Assembly (NCBI GenBank): GCA_004431415.1
Contig: QPMI01000180.1
Coordinates: 124,001 to 188,000, forward strand
Source: Cyanophora paradoxa
Lineage: Eukaryota > Glaucocystophyceae > Cyanophorales > Cyanophoraceae
Reading direction: 5' to 3'
DNA: 64,000 nt
Notes under the pieces: model-generated
Databases searched by the model: none
Told to the model about the DNA's origin: nothing
Seen by the model: only the letters and a program-made list of their open reading frames with translations
Program-made: the position numbers and the translations under genes
Part shown: positions 30,327 through 40,868 of the stretch, piece by piece
Position numbering within the stretch: position 1 is the stretch's first letter
How the letters are laid out: every line of letters starts with the position of its first letter

Positions 30327-33300
30327 ATGGAGCGCCAGCGCGTTGGACTTGGGCGCCTCCCTGCACGTCCGCCTGCTTCCGCGGAGCGCCCGAGCGAGGA
30401 AGTCTGTTGCCGCAGCGTCTGCGATAGCTTCCGAAACGCTGGGGAGCGCTGCATCGCTCTGGATCAAATGGGGCTCGCCACCTACTCCGTCGCTGCAGAG
30501 GGCGCATGGACCTCGCTCGTACCTTCGAGCATGCGGCCGCTGACGCTCTCGCAAGTCGCGCATTCCTTCGTCGGTGCGACGTTCGGCCTGCGACCTGATG
30601 CCTTCTAACTTGGCCGCCCCTAGGCCGCGTGCACACGCGCGAGTCCCTCGAGACTCGGCCTGCGACGGGCGACGCGTACGCAGGGGCGGATAATGCAGAG
30701 ACTGTGGATGCCGGTGACGGCACTCCAGAACGGCTGCAACGCGGCGCGGAATCAGACGCTGAAGAGCTCGAGGAGGGCTTGGTCCCCGAGACGCCATTGC
30801 TTCCAGTCCCGGCTGAAAGAGGAAGCCAACCGGTGTCGCCCGCGCAAGATCCAGCGATGCTGGCCCGCACGGGAACGCCCTCCCCAAGGGAGCATTTGAA
30901 ATCCCCAGGTGCTTTTCAATAACGGGCCTGCGACACATCTCTCTGCATTACTGACGTCGCCTTTGAAGGCACGTGTGAACCGGGCAACGAACGGCAAGCC
31001 GCAAAAATTGACGAGGCTGTCAAAGCAAAGCATGGCAACCGTCTAGCGAAGCGGGCACGGGTTGAAGTCGGCCCCGAACGGCAAGAGCAAGGACCAAGAG
31101 CGGACGCACAACCTGCTGGCAACAGCAGCGTCTCATCGGCAGTCGTTGACATGGGCGATCTGTTCTCGACGGGCAGCGGGCGGCCGGTGACTGTGTCGGC
31201 TGCGAGCCTGGCACGGGCGCAGGGAGCATTTGAGGGCAGCAGCAGCAGCAGGGGCGGCGGCGGCGGCGGCGGGGGCGGCGGCGGCGGCGGCCCATCGGCA
31301 GTCGTCGACATGGGCGATCTGTTCTCGACGAGCAGCGGGCGGGCGGTGACGGTGTCGGCTGCGAGCCTGGCGCGGGCGCAGGGAGCATTTGAGGGCAGCA
31401 GCAGCAGCAGGGGCGGCGGCGGCGGCGGCGGGGGCGGCGGCGGCGGCGGCCCATCGGCAGTCGTCGACATGGGCGATCTGTTCTCGACGGGCAGCGGGCG
31501 GGCGGTGACGGTTTCGGCTGCGAGCCTGGCGCGGGCGCAGGGAGCATTTGAGGGCAGCAGCAGCAGCAGGGGCGGCGGCGGCGGCGGCGGGGGCGGCAGC
31601 GGCGGCCCATCAGCGGTCGTCGACATGGGCGATCTGTTCTCGACGGGCAGCGGGCGGGCGGTGACGGTGTCGGCTGCGAGCCTGGCGCGGGCGCAGGGAG
31701 CATTTGAGGGCAGCAGCAGCAGCAGGGGCGGCGGCGGCGGCGGCGGCGGGGGCGGCGGCGGCGGCCCATCAGCAGTCGTCGACATGGGCGATCTGTTCTC
31801 GACGGGCAGCGGGCGGGCGGTGACGGTGTCGGCTGCGAGCCTGGCGCGGGCGCAGGGAGCATTTGAGGGCAGCAGCAGAAGCAGGGGCGGCGGCGGCGGC
31901 GGCGGGGGCGGCGGCGGCGGCGGCCCATCGGCAGTCGTTGACATGGGCGATCTGTTCTCGACGGGCAGCGGGCGGGCGGTGGCGGTGTCGGCGGCGAGCC
32001 TGGCGCGGGCGCAGGGAGCGTTCGGAGGAGCCGACGGCGGCGACGGCGGCGCTGCGCTGGACCCTGGAGAGGCGGTGCCCTGCGCGCCGCTTGGGGGTTT
32101 CTCGACGGCGAAGGGTCGGCCGCTTGGGCCCTCGACGGAGGCGCTGGCGCGTGCTGCGGCGGAGCTCGACGGGGCCGGCGACGCGAGTGCCGAGCTCGCC
32201 CTCGAGCTGCAGGCCCTCCAGCGCACCGCCGCCTCCTCCCGCGCCCGCTCCGCCGCCGCCGCCGCCAAGCGCGCCGCCGCCGGGCGCGCCTCAGGCCCCG
32301 ACCCGAAGCCGCGCGGGCCGCTCGTGCCGCGCCGGGAGCCGCCGGAGGCTCCGGGCGGCGCGACTCCCCTGGGCGGGTGCGGGGAGACGCCGGCGGCGCG
32401 GGGCGCGGGGCGGGAGGCGGTGCTCGGGAGCACGCCGAGCCCCGCCCCGAACCGCAACCTCTTCGAAACGGAGAACGAGTTCCGCTCCTCCGCCGGCCGC
32501 GGCCGCTTCGTCGCCCCCGCACCCCGCTCCACCCCCCGCATCTCCCTCGGCACGCCGGCGCCCTCCCCGCCGTCCCCCGCAACCCCCTCCGCCTCTCTGA
32601 TTCTGCCGCCGCCCTCGCCGGCGGAGACGCCTGCTCCGAGCGCCGTGCGGGGGAGGCACCTGGGGTACAACCCCTCCTCGGCGGGCAAGACGCAGCCCGT
32701 GGGGAGCACCGCCCTCAAGCGCCCCTTCGTGCCCCCGAAGCAGCGCGCGCCCCGCCTCTCCTCGCCCCTCGTCCGCGTCGCCCTCTCCCCGCCCTCCCCC
32801 GCCGCCCGCCAGGCCCCCTCCCCGGCCTCCAAGAAGGCCGGCGCGATCTTCCAGCTGGGCGGTGCGCGGGGCCGGCGGCCACCGGCGGCGGGGCCGAGGG
32901 CCTTACGGGGGCGCAGGGGAGGGGCCCCGGCTGCGCCTCTCGGAGATGACCCGCGAGCCGCCCCGGCGACTCTCCCCGGCCGAGCTCATCCAGCGGCACG
33001 GCCTGTGCGCGACCCGCCCCGCCCCGCCCCGCCCCGCCCCGTCCGCGACGGCGGCGGCGAGCGGCGAGCGGGGTCGCAGGGCGCCGGAGGTGGTGCACAT
33101 GACGAGCGAGTCGGCGGCGGGGTACCGCTTCGTGGAGGCCGGCGGGGACGGGCGCCGCGTCGGGCCCGACGAGCTCCGCCGCGCCCTCCTCGCCTGCGGG
33201 GCGCGCGAGTCGCTGGCGCCCCCCGCCTGGGTCGCCAACCACTTCCGCTGGATCGTCTGGAAGCTCGCCTCGCAGGTGCCCCCTGGCCCCGCGCCCCGCG

Positions 33301-36300
33301 CCGCGCCGCCTCGGCGCCCCCGGCCGAGCCGGGCGCAGGAGCGGAGCTTCCCGGAGCTCTTCGCCGGCCGCCGCCTCACGGCCCGCGTCGCTCTCGACCA
33401 GCTCCGCTACCGGTGCCCGCCCGCCCACCCGTCCGCCCGCCCCCTCTGGGCGCGCCGGCCGAAAGCGGGGCAGGTACGAGCGGGAGGTGAACCGGGCGGA
33501 GCGCCCCGTGCTGCGCAAGATCCTCGAGCGGGACGAGGCCCCCTCCCGCCACATGGTCCTCTGCGTCGCCGCCATCCGCCACCTCGGCGCGCCCGCCCCG
33601 GGCCCCGGGACCGGTGCATGCCCCGCCCCCCGCCGCCGGCTCGTCGGCATCACGTCCCGTAGCGCCGGAGCTCCCGCCGGGCTCGCAGGAGGCGTCGCAG
33701 GAGGGGCGCGGGCGCGGGCGCTCCTCGACGGGCCCCACGGCGGGGCGCGCGGAGATCGAGGTCACGGACGGCTGGTGCGCGCGCCCCGGCGGGGGCGGGG
33801 CGGGGCGGGGCCGAGGGCGGGCGGCAGGTACTCGGTGGGGGCGGTGCTGGACGAGCACCTGACGGCCCTCGCCCGCCGCGGCGCCATCTACCCGGGCCTC
33901 AAGCTCCGCGTCGCCTGCGCAGCGGCCCGCCCCGCCCCGCCCCGCCCCGTCCGCGGCGACGCCGACGCGGGGGCGCAGCTCTCGGGGCCGCAGGACGGGT
34001 GCAGCCCGCTGGAGCCGGCGGCGAAGAGCGTGCGGCTGATGCTGCACGTGAACGGGACGCGGCGGGCGCACTGGGACGCCCGCCTGGGCGCGCAGCGGGT
34101 CCCGCTCTTCTCCGTGCGCCTCGCCTCCGTCAAGCCGGACGGCGGCGTCGTCCCCTGCGTCTACGCCCTCGTGCGCCCCGCGCCCGCGCCCGCTGCCCCG
34201 CTGCCTTGCCAGCCGCCTTGCGGCGCCGACGACTGCGGGGCAGGTGGAGCGGCAGTACCCCCTGGTGTACGTGGAGACCCTCCCCGAGAACGGCGGCCGC
34301 GCCCGCCGCACGCCCTTCGGCGAGGAGGCCGCCCGCCGCCGCCACGAGGTCCCCGCCCCCCGTCCCCGGCCCCGCCCCGGCCCGCCGCGGGCCTGACGCG
34401 CCGCGCAGGCGGAGGCGATGCAGCGCATGCAGCGGGCCCTGCAGGAGCGGCGCGCCGCGGCCGCCGAGGCCCGCCGCCGCGAGCAGGAGCGCATGCAGCG
34501 CGCCGGCGCGTCGCGGCCGGCGGCGGCCCCGCAGGCCAAGCGGCGGCGGCGGTCCCTCGAAGGCGCGCGGGGCGGGTCGGGGCCGGGCGGGGCGGGGATG
34601 CGGTGCGGGCCGGCTGAGCGGGGCGCAGAGCTGGAGGAGCTGAGCGACGGGGAGGAGATCGCCGCCGTCCTCGAGGCCGCGCACGACCCCGACGTGCCCC
34701 CGCCCCCTCCGCCCCGCGCCTTTCCTCCGCCCCAGCAAGCCGGCCCCGTGCGCAGGCCGTGTACGCGCGCCTCAGCCGCTCCCAGATCCGCGAGTACGAG
34801 CGCCACCTGGTGCGTTTCGCCGCCGCCGGCGCGTTGAGAACGCGCGGCGCGAATGCGGCGCGGGGGCAGGAGACGAAGGCGCGGGCGGCGCGGGAGGCCG
34901 GGGAGGGGCTGGACGACGAGGCGGCGGCGCGGGCGTTCCTGGAGGAGGCTGCGGCGGAGGGGTGCGGGGCGGCGGCGCGCGACGTCGTCCCCTGCCTCCG
35001 CCTGCGCCTGCGGGAGGCCTTCCAGCCCTCCGCCCCCCCTGGCTCGCCCTCGGCCCGCCTCGGGCGCCCCCGCCGCCCCCTCCGCCGCCGGCGCCGCCTA
35101 CGTGAGCGTCTACCGGGCGAGCGACGAGGCGCTGGCGGAGCTCGCCGAGGGCCGTTTCTTCCGCGTGCGCCCCGCCCCCGCGCCGCCCCGCGCCGCTCCC
35201 CGTCGCCCGTCGACCCGGAGGCAGGTGTGCCTGCTGCACCCGCCGCGCTCGGCGCCGCGGGCGTGGGGCGGCGGGGCGGGCCTCCTCACCCTCACCGCCC
35301 GCTCGACGACGCGCTGGGCGCCCCTCGCCGTCCCCCGGGGGCCGCCGCCCCGGATCCGCCCGTGGCGGGGCTCGAGGGGCTCGAGCCCGGCGAGAGCGCC
35401 CGCGCGGCAGCCGACCTCGGCGCCCTGCGGCGCGCCGCGGCTTCGGGCGGTGGCGACGGGGGCGGCGTCGGAGGCGAGTTCGACGCGGCGCTGGTGTTCC
35501 TGGCGGGGGCGCCCCCCGGCCCCCTCTTCTTCGCCGGCGAGACGGGCGACCTGCTCGCCGTCACCCTCCGCGGGCAGGACCTCTTCGACCCCGCCCTCCT
35601 CCGCGTCCGCGGCCCCGCGCCCTGCCCCGCGGGGGCGCTCGCTCAGCTGACGGGCGGGGCGGGGCAGCCGCTGTGTGCGCTGGCGGGGGCGAACCTGCAG
35701 CTGCGGGCGCACGACGCGCGCCTCGGGCTCCTCGCCGCCGACGCCGGCGAGTACACGGCCCTCTCCGCCGCCCCCCGCCACCGCGTCCGCCCGCCCCGCC
35801 CCGCCCCGCCCCCGCCTTGCGCCCCTCCGACGCCGGCGCAGCACCTGCGGGAGGCGCTCGCGTCGCTGCAGGCCGCCCTTCGCGCGTGCGCTTTCTCTGT
35901 TGCGGCTGCCGCAGCCGCGGGGGCGCTGAGCGGCGCGAGCGGCAGGGACCCGGGGCTCTTCGAGGAGGCGGCGGCGCGGGCGCAGGCCCTCCTCGGCTGC
36001 CCCGTCGCCCCCGACGCGCCCCTCTGCCTCCCCTCTCCCTCCCCGGGCCCTGGGGCGGCGCGGTTGCCCGCCTCCCCGGCGCCTCCCCGCTTGGGGCCGC
36101 GGCGGCCGGGACTCTCTCCCCGCCTCGACCCCGGCGGCTGGACGCCCGGCGGGTGGACGCCGGCCGCGCGCTACGCCGCCCCGTCCAGCGCGCTCCGCAC
36201 GGCGGCGGGCGTCCCGGCGTCGCCGTACGGGGCGCGGCCGCCGAGCTCGCCGGTCCCGCAGCTGCAGTGGCGCACCAGCGACGTCGCCTGCGACCCGCCG

Positions 36301-37029
36301 CCCCCGCCCGAGCCGGCCGAGACCCGTGCGCGCCCGCCGCAGCCCCGCGCCGCAGCCCCGCGCTGCGCGGGGCCGACGGCGGGGGCGGCAGCGGGGTGCG
36401 GGGCCTCGCAGGGGGACCTCGCGGACTCGCAGCTCGCCGCCCTCGCCTCCTTCGCCGTCGCCGCGTGCGCGCCGTACCCCTCTGCCCGCCCGCCCCGCCC
36501 CGCCCCGCTCAAGCGGGTCCGGCGGGCAGGCGGGCGACGGCGTTCGAGGTGCGGCTGGCGGGGGCGGGGGGCGAGGAGGCGGCCCCCGTCGTGGAGCTCG
36601 TCCTCGAGGAGGCCGGCGGGCGCCCCTGGCGCGTCGAGGCCCCCGGGCCCCTCGCCGCCCGCCTCCTCCGCTCCCTCGCCGGCCCCGCCCCGGCCCTCGA
36701 GCGGGGGGCGGGGGCGCTGGAGGCCGGGACGGGGCGGCGGCGGGGGAGCTGGGGAGGAGGAGTGGGAGGCCTTCGCGGGAGCGGCGGCGGGGGCGCTCGG
36801 GCTCTTCGCGGGGCAGCGGCCGCTCCTCCACGCCGCCCTGGACCTCGTCGCCCTGCCCCGCGGCGCCGCCCCGGGGCCCGAGGCCCTGCCCCTCGCCCAC
36901 TCCAACCTCCGCGCCCTCCGCGCCGCCCGGCCCCTCCGCCTCTGGCTCGCCGCCGACCTCCGCCTCCCCGGCGACGAGCCCGAGGGCGGCCCCGCGGGGG
37001 GCGGGCCCCGGCCCCTGCCCCTCCCCTAA
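30327..37029 (+). CDS. BRCA2: BRCA2-type recombination mediator with tandem BRC repeats
   Basis: The N-terminal exons are tentative (ATG 30327; then an exon ending EHLKSPG at 30909, spliced to TCEPGNERQAAKIDE). From 31151 six near-identical units (MGDLFSTGSGRAVTVSAASL, then ARAQGAFEG) are BRC repeats on Gly-rich linkers; a seventh, diverged unit reads GFSTAKGRPLGPSTEALARA. The DNA-binding part is clear: a helical domain with WVANHFRWIVWKLAS, RSFPELFAGRRLTARVALDQ and VNRAERPVLRKILERDEAPS. OB1 has IEVTDGW spliced to YSVGAVLDEHL, then CSPLEP and VNGTRRAHWDARLG. A Tower-like basic helix follows (MQRMQRALQERRAAAAEARR), then OB3 with YVSVYRASDEALAELAEG and LAGANLQLRAHDARLG. The C-terminus ends RPLPLP at 37029. 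BRCA2 loads RAD51 on single-stranded DNA. Many introns are of the hairpin type. Confidence 0.85.
31145..32016 (+). repeat. Tandem array of six BRC-repeat units (156-159 bp)
   Basis: Units begin at ATGGGCGATCTG at 31151, 31310, 31469, 31625, 31784 and 31943, a period of 159 bp (156 once). Each has the BRC core and a linker of SSSSRG plus 9-13 Gly and PSAVVD. Copies are nearly identical at the DNA level, including third codon positions; differences are a few single bases and changes in GGC number. Confidence 0.9.
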
Positions 37030-37169
37030 CCACACACAACCTGGACTCCAACAATCCTGAACAGCGCGTTCGGGCAACAGGGCCAGGCGCGGAAGAGAGC
37101 AGGGGGTGGGGCGGGGGAAAGTGCTGGGAAGGGGGGCAGGAGGGGGCGGTAAGGAGCGGGGGCCACATG

Positions 37170-38963
37170 CTACAGCTCGAGGAGGAGGACGTCGCCGGTC
37201 GGGGGCGGGGCAGCCGTCCGCCGGCTGCGGCGCGGCCCCGCCGCCGGGGCGGCCGCGAAGCGCCTCCGGGCAGACGCCGCCACCGTTCGGGGCGCGCGGG
37301 GCGGGGCCCACGGGGCGCGCGGGGAGGCGTGGGCGGGGCGGGAAGCGAGGAAGGCGGCGCGGGGGGCGCGGGCGGGGCCGGAGGAGGGGCGGGGCGCGGT
37401 GCGGCGGGGGCCGCGGTGGCGGGGCGGGCGGAGGAGACGAAGAGGAGGGACTTGGCGCGCTCGTAGATGGGGAAGGCGCAGGCGGAGAAGAGGGAGCTCC
37501 AGAGGAGGCGCGAGTTGAGGCCGGCGAAGAGCCCGCCCCGCACCCCGTCCTCCCGCGCCACCTGCCGCAGCGCCTGCGCGCCGAGCAGCGTCGGCGGGCC
37601 GCTGGGCGGGGCGGGGCGGGGCGGGGCGGACGCCGGAGATGGAGGTGCCGCGGGCGATGCGGCCCGTCGCGAAGCGTGTCTTGACGACGTCCATCGGCGT
37701 CGTCAGGAAGGCCGAGAAGGCGCCCGAGGCGCAGCCCTGCGCCCCGCCCCGCGTCGGCGGCAGCGCGAGGCGGGACGGGGCGGGGCGGGGCGGGGCGGGG
37801 GGGGCGGACGATGGCGGTGTGCTGCCAGGGGGCGAGCTCGCGGCCGCGCACGTCCACCAGCTCCTCGTACGCCGCCTCCTCCCCCTCCTCCCCCGCCTCC
37901 TCCCGCTCCCGCCGCCGCCGCTGCTCCCGCGTCGGCCGCCGCCGCGCAGGCGCGGCACGCGGCGGCGTGCGCACGAGGTGCCGGCGCCAGATGATGGCGA
38001 GCTTGAGCTGCTCGTACGCGCAGAAGTTGAGCGCCGTCGAGGGGATCTACGGCGCGTGAGGCCCGCGCCTGCGCCCGGAGGCGGGGCGGGGCGGGGCACG
38101 TTGCGGAGGAGGGTGGAGGCGTAGCCGCGGTAGAGGCCAGAGATCCCCTCCGCCTCGATCGTCGCGGCGAGCACCGCCCCGAGCGAGGCCGCCGGCGGGC
38201 CGGCCACCGCCGCCACTTGCGCCGTCGCCACCGCCGCCCCGGCCGCCTGCATCTTCTGCTTGAGCACCTCCTTCGGTACGAAGATGATGCTGCTCGCCGT
38301 GTTCCCGCTGCCACGCGCGTCGGCCGGCGCGCGGGGAAATCGCGGGGCGGCGCGGACCACGCGGCCGAGACCATGTTCGCCAGAGGGGAGAGCTGCCGGA
38401 AGCGGTCCCGCGGGATGCGCCTCAGCAGGCTCGACTTCACGAACCTGCCCGGGGCCCGCGGTGAGCGCGGCGGCACCCGAGGGGCGCGGGAAACGCACTC
38501 GTACGTCCCGAAGTAGAGCATGGAGGAGGGCATCGCGCCGACCGCGCCGGGGACAACGCCGCGATACCTGGGCGCGGCGTGAGGCCGGCGCCGTCGATCC
38601 GTGCGAGCTCCGGCGCATACAGGGCTATGATGCCGTCCTTCCGCACTATGTCGCCCATGGACCGCAGCGTGCCCTTGAACCTGCAGAGAACGTGACGCGC
38701 GCTCTTTCTCCCTCTTCGGCACTGCGTACTCTTTCGGGTTGTGCTGTCGGAGGGTCTTCACGGTGTCGAGCGGGTGGAGCAGGAAGTTGCTGGGGCGGGC
38801 GGTCAATCAGAGCGTACAATGTCATCGGACGCCTAGAGGGACGGCCGGAGAAGGCGGCGAGGGCGTCCGCGAACCTGCCCATGCCGGCGATGCCGCCCGC
38901 CAACGCCGCGCGAAACGCGACGTCCCGAGCCGGCAGCACCTTCGCATCCTTCGACGACGTCAT
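37170..38963 (-). CDS. Mitochondrial carrier (SLC25), SAM-transporter-like
   Basis: ATG 38963 gives MTSSKDAKVLPARDVAFRAA then LAGGIAGMG, spliced to NFLLHPLDTVKTLRQHNPKE, the first Px[DE]xx[KR] motif. Further exons read GTLRSMGDIVRKDGIIALY, YRGVVPGAVGAMPSSMLYFG followed by TYECV, and SIIFVPKEVLKQKMQAAG (second motif). Then come EAEGISGLYRGYASTLLRNV, ALNFCAYEQLKLAIIWRRHL, AFLTTPMDVVKTRFATG (third motif) and LFAGLNSRLLWSSLFSACAF. Three repeats with PxD/E-xx-K identify the carrier family. The HPLDTVKT and VPKEVLKQKMQ versions most resemble S-adenosylmethionine carriers (SLC25A26/SAMC), but substrate is inference. A charged insert (RRRREREEAGEEGEEAAYEE) sits between repeats 2 and 3. The tail ends TGDVLLLEL, stop 37170. 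Confidence 0.78.
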
Positions 38964-39126
38964 GCTGCGCCGGATCGGTCCGCTGTCACACGCGATCCTG
39001 TACGCCTCCCTGGCGCCAACCCCCCCCTTCGTTCGCAGCAAGTTGGTGCTCTGTCGACGTCTGTTTGGCCTGCGCATGCTGCCTGTATCTTCAACGGGTG
39101 CCTCGCGCTCCGCTACCTAGCCGGCG

Positions 39127-40495
39127 CTAGCTGCGCGGGGGCGCGGCGGGGGCAGGCGGGGGGCCGAAGGGGGGCAGGCCCCAGCGCTCGGGGGTGAACT
39201 CCTCGAGGGAGTCGACGAGGAGGTCGGCCTCGGCGTAGTCCGCCCGCCGCAGGAACCGGTTGTGCGCGTCGAACACCGCCGCCACCTGCGCCCCGCCCCG
39301 CCCGCCCGCCCCGTCGGCCCCCGCTCTGCGGCACGCGCGCGCGCAGAGGGGCGCGGGGCGCGCCTTCATGCCCGCGGCCTTCGCGCCCTGCGCCGGCGTC
39401 AGGCGCGCGAGCTCGAGGCGCGCGAGGGGGCGGCGGGGGAGGGCGCGCCCTGAGGCCGGCGACGGAGTCCTCGAAGACGAGGACGGCGCCGCGCTCGGCG
39501 GGGGGCACGCCGAGCCGGTCCGCCGCCAGCTCGAAGATGTCCGGCGCCGGCTTGCCCCGCTTCGCCTCCTCCCCCTGCTCGAACCTCGCGCCGGCGACGG
39601 GGCGCAGCCCGGGCGGGGCCGGCGTTGGGCCGCACCGTCACGAGGACGGGGAAGGCGGCAGCAAACCAGGCGGCCATCGACGCTGTCTTCAACCTGCCAG
39701 GCAATGTAAGCGGCCCAGTCCATAGGGAGGGTGGCGAAGAGAGACGGAGCGGCGGCCCCGTCTCCATCGAGGGGAGGCGGGAGAGCGGGTGGCTGCGGAG
39801 CAGCGGGGCTCACCTGACGTTCTTGAGCGTGCTGCTGGTGGCCACGCCCTGCGCGGCTTTCAGGCGCGGGGCCCCGGGGCGGGGCGGCGGCGCGGCTCGG
39901 GGCGGGGGCCGGCCTTGGGGATGCCGTGGGCGGTGAGGTGGTCCACGAGGCGCCGGGCGCCCGGCATGAGCTCCGTGCGCGCGAAGCGCTGCGCCAGCAG
40001 CTCGTCCCGCTCCTGCGCGCCGGCCATGATCAGGCACGCCGGGCTCGCGCGCGGCTGTGCGTGCTCGGACGCACCGCGAGGTACTGCGCGGGGCTCAGGC
40101 TCAGGTTGAAGTGCGCCACGAGCTTCTCTGCCGTGGCCTGCGCGGTGATGCCGACGAGTTCCGAGAAGACCTCGTCGACAGAGCGCCCGGGGCAGAGCCT
40201 GCTCGCTGGTTCGACGCGGCCATGCATGGCGCCCGGACGCTGCACGGCCTACCTCGAAATCATGATGCGCTCGACCTCATAGTAGAAAGGCTCCGTGTTC
40301 TGATGCGCGCGTTAGCGGAGGTGCAGCGCGTGTCGCAGAGCGGGCCGCGCGCGCGGCAGTCCGCACCAGCAGCGTCCCGTCCTGGCGTGGACCAGATCAA
40401 AAATCAGATCAAAGAAGAGCAGCACGCGCTGCAGCACCCCGCACCAGATCAAAAATGACCGCGGCGATCGCTGGCGGCGGTGCCGCTGGCGCCAT
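39127..40495 (-). CDS. HAD-superfamily phosphatase, GS1/HDHD1-like
   Basis: ATG 40495 gives a 17-codon exon MAPAAPPPAIAAVIFDL, then a 63-nt intron. A 15-nt exon (40367-40381, DGTLL) and a 67-nt intron follow, then NTEPFYYEVERIMIS. Spliced, this makes the HAD motif I FDLDGTLL. Next are RSVDEVFSELVGITAQATAE and KLVAHFNLSLSPAQYLA, the cap region, then RTELMPGARRLVDHLTAHGI. Motif II is GVATSSTLKN; motif III has the Lys in KRGKPAPDIFELAADRL; motif IV is VLVFEDSVAGLRA. The C-terminus (AEADLLVDSLEEFTPERWGL) ends at 39127. All catalytic residues are present. The arrangement matches GS1/HDHD1 and plant GPP-type small-metabolite phosphatases (pseudouridine-5'-phosphate or glycerol-3-phosphate); substrate is not decided. 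One intron after HGIPK uses a GC donor. Confidence 0.82.
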
Positions 40496-40868
40496 TCGGA
40501 CGCCTGTGAAGCTTCTCTGGATGTTCAGCGACGACTTCCCTTGTCGCGCTAAGCCAGCCGGAGCTCAGGGCAAGACCTGAAGGCCAAGATTCCCCGTGCC
40601 GCTCTCTGCTGCGCTGCTCGCTTCTGCGCTGCTGCGCTTTTGATGCTGTGGTACTGCACTGCCACGTTGGTCTGCTCAAGCTTGGCCACGGCGCTTGACC
40701 CTTCACAACGTGGGGGGGGGGGAGCGAGGAGGGGGTAGGGCGCGATTGAGCTGAGCGCGCCAGGCAGCAAGCGCCGGCCTGCTATCTCTGCCGCCATCGA
40801 CCGCTCTTCTAGCCTAGTTAACGTCGTGGCCGTTGATTCACGACAGCGTCGCAGCCTCGCACGCATAC
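40496..40868. promoter_or_regulatory. Divergent promoter region: HAD phosphatase (-) and threonine aldolase (+)
   Basis: The 373 bases between two verified start codons contain a G10 run near 40711-40720 and mixed composition. No exon is seen. Promoter function is inferred from orientation. Confidence 0.4.
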
